From Muribaculaceae bacterium (GTDB lineage: Bacteria; Bacteroidota; Bacteroidia; Bacteroidales; Muribaculaceae), in assembly GCA_022510385.1 (NCBI GenBank), contig JAFLTQ010000002.1, positions 1 to 64,000 on the forward strand: DNA of 64,000 nucleotides. Reading direction: 5' to 3'. The translations under genes and the position numbers were made by a program. The notes below the pieces were generated by a model. That model saw nothing but the letters and a program-made list of their open reading frames with translations, searched no databases and was not told the DNA's origin. Positions 33,931-42,546 of this stretch are shown in pieces. Numbering within the stretch: position 1 is the stretch's first letter; each line of letters opens with the position of its first letter.

Positions 33931-35136
33931 CTAATTGCTAATTTCTGTAAGCATTATGTTGGCCGGTGGTCTTCCTGCGAGGAGTTCGTTCTTCATAAAC
34001 TCCATTGCCGGATCCACATGTTCGAAAAAGAGTTTGTAGCCGTCGCATAGATAATTGAGATTCCGGCCCTTTTCCGATGTCTTTACAAACCGGTTGCGGG
34101 GACATTCACCGTTGCAAGCCCATAAATAGCGACATTCTCTACACTCTTTAGGAAGCGACCCCCTTTTTGATTTGCCGAAAAGCATTTGGCTCCCACTTTG
34201 GGCCATCTGCCATAACTCCTTTTTATGGATGTTCCCAAGCTTATAACGAGGGAAAACGAAATGGTCGCAAGAATAGACGTCTCCGTTAAATTCCACTGCA
34301 AGAGCAGTGCCGCAATCGGGTGCCATCGTACATACCGGCGACTGCTCACCAATTTTGTTAGCAAGAGTTGCATCAAAAAGTTGCACATAATATGTGCCGA
34401 CATCTTTTTGCACCCATTCGTCAAAAATCTCGCACATAAAGCGGCCCCATTGAAGCGGTTTCACCGAGAAATCGGCAAGTTTTACGTTCTCTTCACTCTG
34501 ATTGGCAAGCATCCCGTCACGTTTCAAACGTTCCACAACCGGAGTAAACTGCAAGAACGGGGTTCCAAGACTCTTCAGAAAGTTATAGACTTCAAGAGGA
34601 TGTTCGGCATTAGCCGCATTTACGGTGGCAAGGATATTCCATTCCACCTTGTATCTGTTTAGAAGTTCAATTCCCTCCATAAGAGCCGGGAAAGATGACT
34701 CTCCGTTATGGCGAACGCGATAAATATCGTGCAGGTGTTGAGGCCCGTCTACCGAAACTCCGACAAGCCATCCGGCCTGTTGCAGGAACTCACACCATTC
34801 TTCGTTGATGAGGGTTCCGTTAGTCTGGATAGTATTGCACACCTCTCTTCCTCCTGCATATTTTTCCTCCAATTCCATCACTTTACGATAGAAATTCAGA
34901 GGCCTGATGAGCGCTTCACCCCCATGCCAGTTAAATATTAATTTCTCTGTGGGTTGGCTGGCACAATATTGACGTATGAAATTTTCGAGAGTTTCATCTC
35001 CCATCAGGTTGGCTTCCTCGTTCTTATAGTATTTCCCTTTCTCAAGATAATAACAATATTTACAACGCAAGTTGCAGGCCGAGCCTACAGGCTTGGCCAT
35101 CACTGCAAAGGGAGATCCGAACGGGAGTTGAAACAT
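33931..35136 (-). CDS. Anaerobic sulfatase-maturating enzyme (radical SAM, anSME)
   Basis: A cytoplasmic radical-SAM enzyme that turns the active-site Ser or Cys of sulfatases into formylglycine before export. It has 401 residues. The SAM cluster is C21-x3-C25-x2-C28 (CNLRCKYCYY). Further cysteines for two auxiliary clusters appear as CTMAPDCG, YSCDHFVFP and CRECRYLWACNGECPR. It lies three bases after the ROK gene. Both sulfatases in this window have serine-type motifs and depend on such an enzyme. Confidence 0.95.
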   Translation of the reverse strand: MFQLPFGSPFAVMAKPVGSACNLRCKYCYYLEKGKYYKNEEANLMGDETLENFIRQYCASQPTEKLIFNWHGGEALIRPLNFYRKVMELEEKYAGGREVCNTIQTNGTLINEEWCEFLQQAGWLVGVSVDGPQHLHDIYRVRHNGESSFPALMEGIELLNRYKVEWNILATVNAANAEHPLEVYNFLKSLGTPFLQFTPVVERLKRDGMLANQSEENVKLADFSVKPLQWGRFMCEIFDEWVQKDVGTYYVQLFDATLANKIGEQSPVCTMAPDCGTALAVEFNGDVYSCDHFVFPRYKLGNIHKKELWQMAQSGSQMLFGKSKRGSLPKECRECRYLWACNGECPRNRFVKTSEKGRNLNYLCDGYKLFFEHVDPAMEFMKNELLAGRPPANIMLTEISN

Positions 35137-35139
35137 AAC

Positions 35140-36093
35140 TTACCAGGCGAGTGCAGAGGCACCGAGCACGGCGCCGTCATCTTCATTTAATGAGGATACT
35201 AATATTTCAGGTTTTTCTTTATAAATAAAGAGTAAATTTTCATCGAACGACCTTTTCAACGGATTCATCAGAAGGTCGCCGCTTCTCATAAGACCACCGA
35301 ACAGGATGAAAGCTTCAGGACTCGAGAATGCAGTGAAGTCGGCTAAAGCGGCTCCGAGCATATCTCCTGTAAAGTCGAAAACCTCTTTTGCAAGTTCATC
35401 TCCTTCCATGGCAGCATCATAGACATCTTTAGATGTAATAGTTTCCGGATCAAGCTTTCTCAGCAAGCTCGGGCGCGAATCGCGTTGCAGGAATTCACGG
35501 GCTGTGCGAACCACTCCCGTGCTACTGCAATAGGTTTCGAGACAACCTTTTCTTCCACATCCGCATTTTCTTCCATTTCTATCCACAACCACATGTCCGA
35601 GCTCTCCGGCAAGACCGTCATGGCCGTAGACAAGCTGTCCGTTTGACACAACTCCGGATCCGACACCTGTGCCGAGAGTTATCATCATGAAATCTTTCAT
35701 ACCTTTGGCAGCTCCATATACCATCTCACCCATTGTGGCGGCATTCGCATCGTTGGTGACAGTTACCGGCAGACCTCCGAATTTCTCGCTGACGAGACTT
35801 GCTATCGGGAGATTTTCGCCCCAGTTGAGGTTGGCGGCATTCACGATTTCTCCCGTATGATAGTTCGCACCTGGAGCTCCGATTCCGATTCCTGCTATTC
35901 TCCCCTCTGCATTGTTTTCCTTGATGAGGCTCGAGAGGGCGACATACAGCCGGTCGAGGTATTCATTGAAGTCGGAATAACCTTTGGTCTTTATAGAACC
36001 CTTGGCAATGACTTTACCCGTTCTGTCTACAATACCGAAAACGGTGTTTGTGCCGCCGATATCAATTCCTATGGCATATGGTTTGCTGTTCAT
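35140..36093 (-). CDS. ROK-family sugar kinase
   Basis: A 317-residue ROK kinase. It shows the ATP loop IGIDIGGTNT, the catalytic Asp in VTNDANAA, GELGHVVV and the zinc motif CGCGRKGCLE. Such enzymes phosphorylate glucose, GlcNAc or ManNAc. In this cluster, with a hexosaminidase and NagB, GlcNAc or glucose are the likely substrates, but sequence cannot decide. It is tightly coupled to the maturase gene (3-base gap) and follows the GH2 gene by 56 bases. Confidence 0.9.
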   Translation of the reverse strand: MNSKPYAIGIDIGGTNTVFGIVDRTGKVIAKGSIKTKGYSDFNEYLDRLYVALSSLIKENNAEGRIAGIGIGAPGANYHTGEIVNAANLNWGENLPIASLVSEKFGGLPVTVTNDANAATMGEMVYGAAKGMKDFMMITLGTGVGSGVVSNGQLVYGHDGLAGELGHVVVDRNGRKCGCGRKGCLETYCSSTGVVRTAREFLQRDSRPSLLRKLDPETITSKDVYDAAMEGDELAKEVFDFTGDMLGAALADFTAFSSPEAFILFGGLMRSGDLLMNPLKRSFDENLLFIYKEKPEILVSSLNEDDGAVLGASALAW

Positions 36094-36149
36094 GGTAGTT
36101 TATCTTGTGATTTGCTGTTTATTGTTTATTTCGCCTTCCCGGTAGGATG

Positions 36150-38564
36150 TTATAGGGTCAGCGATCCTTTCTTAAGACCCGGAGAGGTCGCCTTGAGAGT
36201 AATTTTGCCCGGGCCTGTACGTTCCACGATCACTGAGCAAAGCCCGTTGAATGCCGGCAATTCTTTTGAGTAGAAGGGTATATGGCTGGTGGGGTCGCCC
36301 GCATCTGTTGCCACGATTTTACCCGGACCCGAGATCGAGAAATTCAACATGTTTTGTGCTGTCGGGACCATTCTACCCTCTTTATCTGCAACTTCCAAAG
36401 TCACGTATGTCAGTTTGTCGCCCGAATAATCGGTATAAAGCTTCAATCTGTCGGCTTTCCCCACAGTCTCCACTTTATCTCTTGCCCATTCCTTACCATC
36501 CTTGTAAGCCACGACCTCCACTACTCCCGGTTGATAAACTATATCATCCCATCTGAGCCTATATTCGAGATCACCTTTCTTTTTCATGCCCTTTGACTCT
36601 CCATTTACGAAAAGTTCTGCAGAATCGCCTGAAGTATAGACATGTATAGGAGTTATCTCCCCTTCACGACCCTCCCAGTTCCAATGAGGAAGGATATGGG
36701 CCATCGGGAGCTCCGGATTCCATCTCGACTGATACAGGTAATATCTGTCTTTCGGGAAACCGGCAAGGTCAATGATTCCGAAATAAGAGCTTCTTGCCGG
36801 AGGCGGAGTCTTTGCCTGCTCCTTGAGGGCAGCCTCAGCCTTAGCCTTCTCCTCCTGGCTTGTAAAATTAGTAAGGATCGACCAGTCTACATTATAGGGG
36901 GTCGGTTCTCCGAGATAATCGATTCCCGTCCATACAAATTCTCCGCAGAGATAAGGAGCCTGATCTTCATATGCCCATTCATAATCAGGCTTGGAAGCCC
37001 AGCCCGGTGCATAGAGATCGTAAGAGCTTACCTGGAACGGTGCACCATCCACCCATCCTTTCCCCTTATCCTCTTCCACCGGGAATTGATAGTAGCCACG
37101 GGTTGAAACGCATGAAGCTGTCTCCGCACCTATCACTGCCTGGTTGGGATAACGTTTGTGGAAATCCTCGTAGGCATGAGGCTTATAATTGAACCCGTAG
37201 ACATCATTAACAAGGTGGTATGCGGTCTTATATGCCGGGAGTTTATTATTTCCGGAAGTGACCGGACGTGTCGGATCTGTCTGCTTTGTGATATCATAAA
37301 GCATCATGGGCACCCACCAGGTAGTAGGCTCGAGTTGCTCCTCACATTCATTACCGATACTCCATAACACTACGGAAGGATGGTTGCGGTCACGCCTGAT
37401 AAAGGATGTCAGATCCTTTTCCGCCCAATCGTTGAAGAGACTGACATATCCGTTTGGTTTCTTATTAAGCGGGATAGTCCAGCTATCTGTAAATTCATCC
37501 TCAACAAGAAAACCCATAGTGTCACACAGATCTAAAAATTCAGGAGCCGGAGGATTATGGGAAGTGCGGATTGCATTGCATCCCATATCTTTGAGCAATT
37601 GAAGTCTTCTCACCCATGCATCTCTATTCCATACAGCTCCGAGTGCCCCTGCGTCATGATGCAGACAGACTCCTTTCAGGAAGCTCTTCTCTCCGTTAAG
37701 GAAGAAACCCTCAGGGGTGAATTCGATAGTGCGGATTCCGAAAGGCGTCTCATAGACAGCCTCTTTACCGTCGGGATTCACCACAGTGGTTTTGGCCATA
37801 TACATTTTCGGGTGTTCGGGGCTCCAAAGCTCTATATTATTGAGATTGAACTTCTGATTTATTACCGCATTGTTGGAGATAGAGTCGGTAGTTGAGACTT
37901 GTGTCATGACTTTCCCGTTGTCGAGAATTTCAGTTTTCACTGTACCCACATATGGTTTAAGACTGCTTTCCAATGTGATTTCAAGGTTCACTTCAGCCTT
38001 ACCGTCGCCGAGATAAGTGGGCACGAGATAGGTGCCCCACTGCCCTACTGACACCGGAGCCTCTTTGGTGAGCCATACATCTCTATATACACCTCCACCG
38101 GGGTACCAGCGAGAAGAATTTTCTTTGTTATCGAGCTTTATTTCTACTTCATTGGCTCCTACCTGGATATATGGAGTCAGATCGGCACGAAAAGAGGCAT
38201 ATCCGTAGGGCCATTCCGTCACCTTCTGACCGTTGAGGAAAACCTGAGCTCCGCTCATTGCACCGTCAATGTCCAGAAGAAAGCGTGTTGCCGCCTCCAT
38301 CTCTTCCTCGGTTACATTGAACTGTTTGCTATAAGAAGCTTTCCCCCACCATGGGAGTTTACCCGTTTCGCCGGGATAGATTTGCTCGAAAGGAGATTCC
38401 ACACCCCAATCATGAGGGAGGTCAAGCACTCGCACATTTCCATCCTTTTCATAGGTCCAGCCTTTGTTGAAATTTTGGCGACCGGTGGAATTTGCCGATG
38501 CTAATAGAAAAACAGAGAGAAAAAAAAGTGAAAAAAGATATCTCATATAAAGTGGGATTTTCAA
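36150..38564 (-). CDS. GH2 beta-galactosidase, exported
   Basis: An 804-residue glycoside hydrolase family 2 enzyme. A signal peptide (residues about 7-25, YLFSLFFLSVFLLASA) is followed by the sugar-binding jelly roll (30-190), an Ig-like domain (195-290) and the TIM barrel (295-600). The acid/base is the Glu of WSIGNE near 404. The nucleophile is probably the Glu of IGAETAS near 480, by analogy with BgaA-type galactosidases. The later GEFVWTGIDYLGEP is a family hallmark. C-terminal Ig-like domains end the protein. It probably removes terminal galactose from N-acetyllactosamine. It starts 11 bases after the GH20 gene. Confidence 0.92.
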   Translation of the reverse strand: MKIPLYMRYLFSLFFLSVFLLASANSTGRQNFNKGWTYEKDGNVRVLDLPHDWGVESPFEQIYPGETGKLPWWGKASYSKQFNVTEEEMEAATRFLLDIDGAMSGAQVFLNGQKVTEWPYGYASFRADLTPYIQVGANEVEIKLDNKENSSRWYPGGGVYRDVWLTKEAPVSVGQWGTYLVPTYLGDGKAEVNLEITLESSLKPYVGTVKTEILDNGKVMTQVSTTDSISNNAVINQKFNLNNIELWSPEHPKMYMAKTTVVNPDGKEAVYETPFGIRTIEFTPEGFFLNGEKSFLKGVCLHHDAGALGAVWNRDAWVRRLQLLKDMGCNAIRTSHNPPAPEFLDLCDTMGFLVEDEFTDSWTIPLNKKPNGYVSLFNDWAEKDLTSFIRRDRNHPSVVLWSIGNECEEQLEPTTWWVPMMLYDITKQTDPTRPVTSGNNKLPAYKTAYHLVNDVYGFNYKPHAYEDFHKRYPNQAVIGAETASCVSTRGYYQFPVEEDKGKGWVDGAPFQVSSYDLYAPGWASKPDYEWAYEDQAPYLCGEFVWTGIDYLGEPTPYNVDWSILTNFTSQEEKAKAEAALKEQAKTPPPARSSYFGIIDLAGFPKDRYYLYQSRWNPELPMAHILPHWNWEGREGEITPIHVYTSGDSAELFVNGESKGMKKKGDLEYRLRWDDIVYQPGVVEVVAYKDGKEWARDKVETVGKADRLKLYTDYSGDKLTYVTLEVADKEGRMVPTAQNMLNFSISGPGKIVATDAGDPTSHIPFYSKELPAFNGLCSVIVERTGPGKITLKATSPGLKKGSLTL

Positions 38565-38575
38565 AAATAAGAGTT

Positions 38576-40867
38576 TTATCTCAGAGTCAGTTCATCGAAA
38601 TAGAGCCATGTCGCAGCTCCTCCACGTGCCTCTCCGGCCGGTATTTTTCCCGGATTCTTGGCCACCACCTTAAGATAGCGGGCATTTGCATCCAAGGGTC
38701 CGAAATCTATTTCATGGAGTGTCGGGAGTTTCACGAAAACAAGTTCTTCCGGGGTTGTCACCCTCGACAGGAACTCATAATTCTGACCGTCGACAGAGCC
38801 GTAAAGTTCAGCATTTTCAGGCATGGCCACACAAATCTGAGCAGCCCCGATTGTTCCGAGCGTGCAATTGTTGAAAGGTATTATCTCACCGAGATCCACC
38901 ACAAATTCAGCATCACGGTTGTGCCATCCCGCCCATTCAAAGTCAGAAATTCTTTGGCTCCCTCTGACTCCGTTGGTAAGGACACCTTGCAATTCATTAT
39001 TGCAGTTGGCTGAAGTGACGTTCTTTCCGGTGGCATTATTAAATGCAACATTCAAGGCAAGCGGGCGTCCCATTTGCTTTCCATCCTTATAAGTTGCTGC
39101 CACAATAGAGGATGAGCTGTCAAGTGAAAGCGGGCCCGAATAGGTAACGGGATTCCCCTCATTCCCTGAAACAGTATAGATTATATCTACATCCGGACGG
39201 ATTGACTCCAGATTTACGGTTACGCCCTCTCCGGTTGGAGCTGCGGCGTGCTGTATGTTATACATAGAATTTGCATGGATGATGCCTCTCTCCTGAAGTT
39301 CGGGGAGATAGGAGTCGAGAGCCTCCAGGAATCCGGCCCAGTTTTCACTTCCCTCGGGACGCCATGCAGCATCCGCCACAGCGATAAGACGCGGGAAGAG
39401 CAGATACTCCACATCTTCGGGAGAATTGCAGAATTCAGTCCATATAGAACCCTGAATACCTAAAAGATTTTCCTTGAGTTCGGGTGTCCAGTCATCCTTG
39501 ACGGGTTCAAATTCATAGACATCCTTTAGAGTGTTATTGCCGAAATAGGTGTAAGGTTCAAACCATTGCGGCCCCTGATATCTGAGGAGATAAAGAATCT
39601 TTGAGGGAGAAAGAATGAATTTTCTACCGCTGCTTTTTGAGTCTTTCACCGCCACATTGCCGGAGCCTTGCCAGCCGATAATAATCATATCCTCTTTAGG
39701 ATTGCCGTAGGTGACTTCATCCCATCCTATGGCTTTACGGCCTTTTGTGCGCACATATGAATTTATCTGATCCATAAAATAACCCTGAAGCCCTTCATAT
39801 CCGTCGAGTCCGAGGAGTTCTATGCGCTCCGTGCACAACGGGCACTCCTTCCACACTCGTTTATCAGCCTCATCCCCTCCGAGATGGATATATTCTGACG
39901 GAAACACATCCATCACTTCATCGAGAACATTTTTATAGAACTCATAAACTTTATCATTGCCTCCGCACATTATAATCGAGGCATCCTCGCCACCGATTCC
40001 GGGGAAAACACCTACGAATTTATCTACCACGGGACAAGCCAGTTCCGGATAGGAGGCAATGGCTGCAGCAGCATGCGCAGGCATTTCGATTTCAGGCACT
40101 ACATTGACATATCTGTCGGCAGCGTAAGCCACTATCTCACGGAGATCATCCTGAGTATAGAACCCTCCCACAGGAGTCGGTTCGTCGGCACTTCGAGCAT
40201 TCTCGCGTCCCGGGAACACCTCAGGACGGTCAACCCTCCAGGCTCCGACTTCTGTCAGAAGAGGATACTGTTTTATTTCCATTCTCCAACCGTTATCGTC
40301 GGTGAGGTGCATATGCAGTGTGTTGAATTTCAGAGCCGAGGCAAGGTCTACAAGTTTTAAAACCTCTTCCTTGGGTATGAAATATCTGGCTGCATCAAGC
40401 ATTAAAGCCCTATATGCAAATCTGGGAGAGTCGGTGATTGTGGCACAAGGAATCTCAATCCTGTTTGAATTTCCGTTATTTGATAAGAGGTAAGAGATTT
40501 GGTAGAGAGATTGCAACCCGTAATAGAAACCCTTTTCGGTTCCGGCTGTCAGAGTCACTGCTGACGGGGTGATTTCGAGTTGATAATCTTCCGATGCGAT
40601 CCCTTTATCCTCTTTGAGATAGAGATCGATCCGGGCTGCCGACTTGGTGTCGGTGATTACATAATTATGTTTCAGCACATTCAACAGTTTCTCCGTTGTT
40701 TTCTTTGGAAGTGTTGTTTTGACATTCCAACAGTCGGGCACGATGAAAATTCCTTCAGCCGGTGTGTATTGAGCCGGCTGAGGAATTAATGGCTGTGCTG
40801 CATACACAGCCGTATATATAAAAAGAGGGGAGAGAAAGAGTGCAATTAAAGATAATAAGCGTTTCAA
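38576..40867 (-). CDS. GH20 beta-N-acetylhexosaminidase, exported
   Basis: A 763-residue GH20 enzyme releasing terminal GlcNAc or GalNAc by substrate-assisted catalysis. A signal peptide (1-23) leads to a GH20b alpha/beta domain (25-145) and the TIM barrel (150-490). The catalytic Asp-Glu pair is in HLGGDEADK near 330. A chitobiase-type C-terminal domain (530-600) and an F5/8 type C-like carbohydrate-binding domain (620-763, ending ATWLYFDELTLR) follow. It sits between the sulfatase and GH2 genes, with gaps of 27 and 11 bases, so all three share a transcript. Confidence 0.95.
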   Translation of the reverse strand: MKRLLSLIALFLSPLFIYTAVYAAQPLIPQPAQYTPAEGIFIVPDCWNVKTTLPKKTTEKLLNVLKHNYVITDTKSAARIDLYLKEDKGIASEDYQLEITPSAVTLTAGTEKGFYYGLQSLYQISYLLSNNGNSNRIEIPCATITDSPRFAYRALMLDAARYFIPKEEVLKLVDLASALKFNTLHMHLTDDNGWRMEIKQYPLLTEVGAWRVDRPEVFPGRENARSADEPTPVGGFYTQDDLREIVAYAADRYVNVVPEIEMPAHAAAAIASYPELACPVVDKFVGVFPGIGGEDASIIMCGGNDKVYEFYKNVLDEVMDVFPSEYIHLGGDEADKRVWKECPLCTERIELLGLDGYEGLQGYFMDQINSYVRTKGRKAIGWDEVTYGNPKEDMIIIGWQGSGNVAVKDSKSSGRKFILSPSKILYLLRYQGPQWFEPYTYFGNNTLKDVYEFEPVKDDWTPELKENLLGIQGSIWTEFCNSPEDVEYLLFPRLIAVADAAWRPEGSENWAGFLEALDSYLPELQERGIIHANSMYNIQHAAAPTGEGVTVNLESIRPDVDIIYTVSGNEGNPVTYSGPLSLDSSSSIVAATYKDGKQMGRPLALNVAFNNATGKNVTSANCNNELQGVLTNGVRGSQRISDFEWAGWHNRDAEFVVDLGEIIPFNNCTLGTIGAAQICVAMPENAELYGSVDGQNYEFLSRVTTPEELVFVKLPTLHEIDFGPLDANARYLKVVAKNPGKIPAGEARGGAATWLYFDELTLR

Positions 40868-40894
40868 GGTTGGTGAGGTTAAGAGGTTAAGGAA

Positions 40895-42496
40895 TTATAT
40901 ACTTCTTTGTTCTTGGTTTAGATGTCTGATGGGGTCATCATATTTCTCCTGTTGTTGGCGAAGCTTTTCCATCATTCTGCCGGTGATTTCCTCCATACCG
41001 GGTTTCCCATAGAGATTGTTCATTTCATGGGGATCTTCCTGCAGGTCGTATAGCTCCCAGGCATCGATGTCATTGTAGAAATGAATGAGTTTATACCTGT
41101 CGTCGCGAACTCCGTAATGGCGTTTCACCATATGTTCGGCAGGATATTCATAAAAATGATAATAAATTGCGTCACGCCAGTCTTCAGGATCTTCACCTTT
41201 AAGGATTGACAAGAAAGATTCGCCCTGAATATCTTCAGGAACTGGCACTCCTGCCAATTCGAGGAAAGTGGGGGCATAGTCTATGTTCTGCACCATCTGT
41301 GTTATGTCACCACGACGATTGAATCCTTCGGGCAGATGCATGATCAGAGGAGTGTTCAGCGATTCCTCATACATGAAACGCTTGTCAAACCATCCATGCT
41401 CACCCATATAGAATCCCTGGTCGGATGTATAGACTACAAGAGTATTCTTAAGCAAGTCTTTTTCTTCGAGGTAATCGAGCACACGCCCTACATTTTCGTC
41501 AAGACTCTTCACAGTCTTGAGATAATCCCTCATATATCTCTGGAACTTCCATTCAGCGAGATCCTTCCCTTGCAGGTTTTGTGCATAGAAATCCTCGATG
41601 ATAGGATCGTAGAAAGCATCCCATTTAGCCTTTTGGGCAGAATCCATACGATTATAGTAGCTTTCATAACGGGCCTTAAGATCGCTGTATTTGTCAGGGC
41701 GGTTCATCTTAAGGTCGTAGATTGGATCCATATGGTCGGCCACTCTCATCTCAGCAGTTTTTGCTGCCTCGCGACCCTCATAGTTATCGAAATAATTCTC
41801 AGGGAGAGGGAAAGTCTTGTCTTCATAGAGAGCAAGGTGGCATGTGTCAGCCATCCAGTTTCGATGGATTGCCTTGTGATGTATAAGGATACAGAAAGGT
41901 TTTTCCTTATCTCTTTCATTCTCGAGCCAATTGAGACTCATGTCAGTGATAAGATTGGTGAGATACCCCTGTTTTTGGATAGTGTCGCCCGATTCAATGA
42001 TGAAGTCAGGATTATAATAGTCTCCTTGCCCGGGCACTATCTCCCATCGGTCGAAACCTTGAGGAAGACTTTCAAGGTGCCACTTCCCGAAGAGTGCTGT
42101 CTGATAACCGGCCTCCTGAAGATATTTTGGGAAAGTAGGCTGACTTGCATCGAAAACGCAGGTGGTATTATCCGTGAATCCGTTTTTATGGCTATGTTTC
42201 CCGGTGAGCATACAGGCTCTTGAGGGGCCGCTAAGAGAATTTGCCACATAACTGTTGACAAATTTCACGCCATCGTTAGCTATACGGTCGAGATTCGGGG
42301 TTTCCGCATAGCGGGTGTCGTAACAACTCATCATCTGTGCCGTATGGTCATCGGTCATTATATAGACGATGTTATAGGGACCCTCCTGCTCGCTCGCTCC
42401 CGCTTTCTTGCAGGAGGAGGTTCCCGACATTGCCATCACAGCGACGCCCGGAAGCAGAATAGATCCTTTTAATATCAGATTATCTGTAGTTTTCAT
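40895..42496 (-). CDS. Sulfatase lipoprotein, N-acetylglucosamine-6-sulfatase-like
   Basis: A 533-residue S1 sulfatase. A lipobox (SGTSSC, Cys29) suggests a lipid-anchored protein. The metal pair is in YIMTDDHTAQ, and the formylglycine site is S89-G-P-S-R93, serine type. The second half has TSDQGFYMGEHGW, which completes the metal site. The opening (MMSCYDTRYAETPNLDRIA) looks, from memory, like the GlcNAc-6-O-sulfatases of S1_11 such as BT4656. If so, it strips 6-sulfate before GH20 acts. It follows susD by 50 bases with a hairpin between them. Confidence 0.9.
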   Translation of the reverse strand: MKTTDNLILKGSILLPGVAVMAMSGTSSCKKAGASEQEGPYNIVYIMTDDHTAQMMSCYDTRYAETPNLDRIANDGVKFVNSYVANSLSGPSRACMLTGKHSHKNGFTDNTTCVFDASQPTFPKYLQEAGYQTALFGKWHLESLPQGFDRWEIVPGQGDYYNPDFIIESGDTIQKQGYLTNLITDMSLNWLENERDKEKPFCILIHHKAIHRNWMADTCHLALYEDKTFPLPENYFDNYEGREAAKTAEMRVADHMDPIYDLKMNRPDKYSDLKARYESYYNRMDSAQKAKWDAFYDPIIEDFYAQNLQGKDLAEWKFQRYMRDYLKTVKSLDENVGRVLDYLEEKDLLKNTLVVYTSDQGFYMGEHGWFDKRFMYEESLNTPLIMHLPEGFNRRGDITQMVQNIDYAPTFLELAGVPVPEDIQGESFLSILKGEDPEDWRDAIYYHFYEYPAEHMVKRHYGVRDDRYKLIHFYNDIDAWELYDLQEDPHEMNNLYGKPGMEEITGRMMEKLRQQQEKYDDPIRHLNQEQRSI

Positions 42497-42510
42497 AGCT
42501 TAAGAATAAA

Positions 42511-42536
42511 TAGGGACGTTATGGGGAACGTCCCTA
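42511..42536 (-). terminator. Hairpin between susD and the sulfatase gene
   Basis: TAGGGACGTT (42511-42520) pairs perfectly with AACGTCCCTA (42527-42536). On the minus strand it is followed by TTTATTC. It probably acts as a partial terminator that lowers expression of the enzymes relative to SusC/SusD, or as a 3'-end stabiliser. Confidence 0.65.
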
Positions 42537-42546
42537 TGTTTAGGTA

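Noticed and set aside
41336-42223. A 295-residue open frame on the plus strand inside the sulfatase gene
   Set aside because: It lies antisense to a clear sulfatase with conserved motifs and has the composition of a shadow frame.
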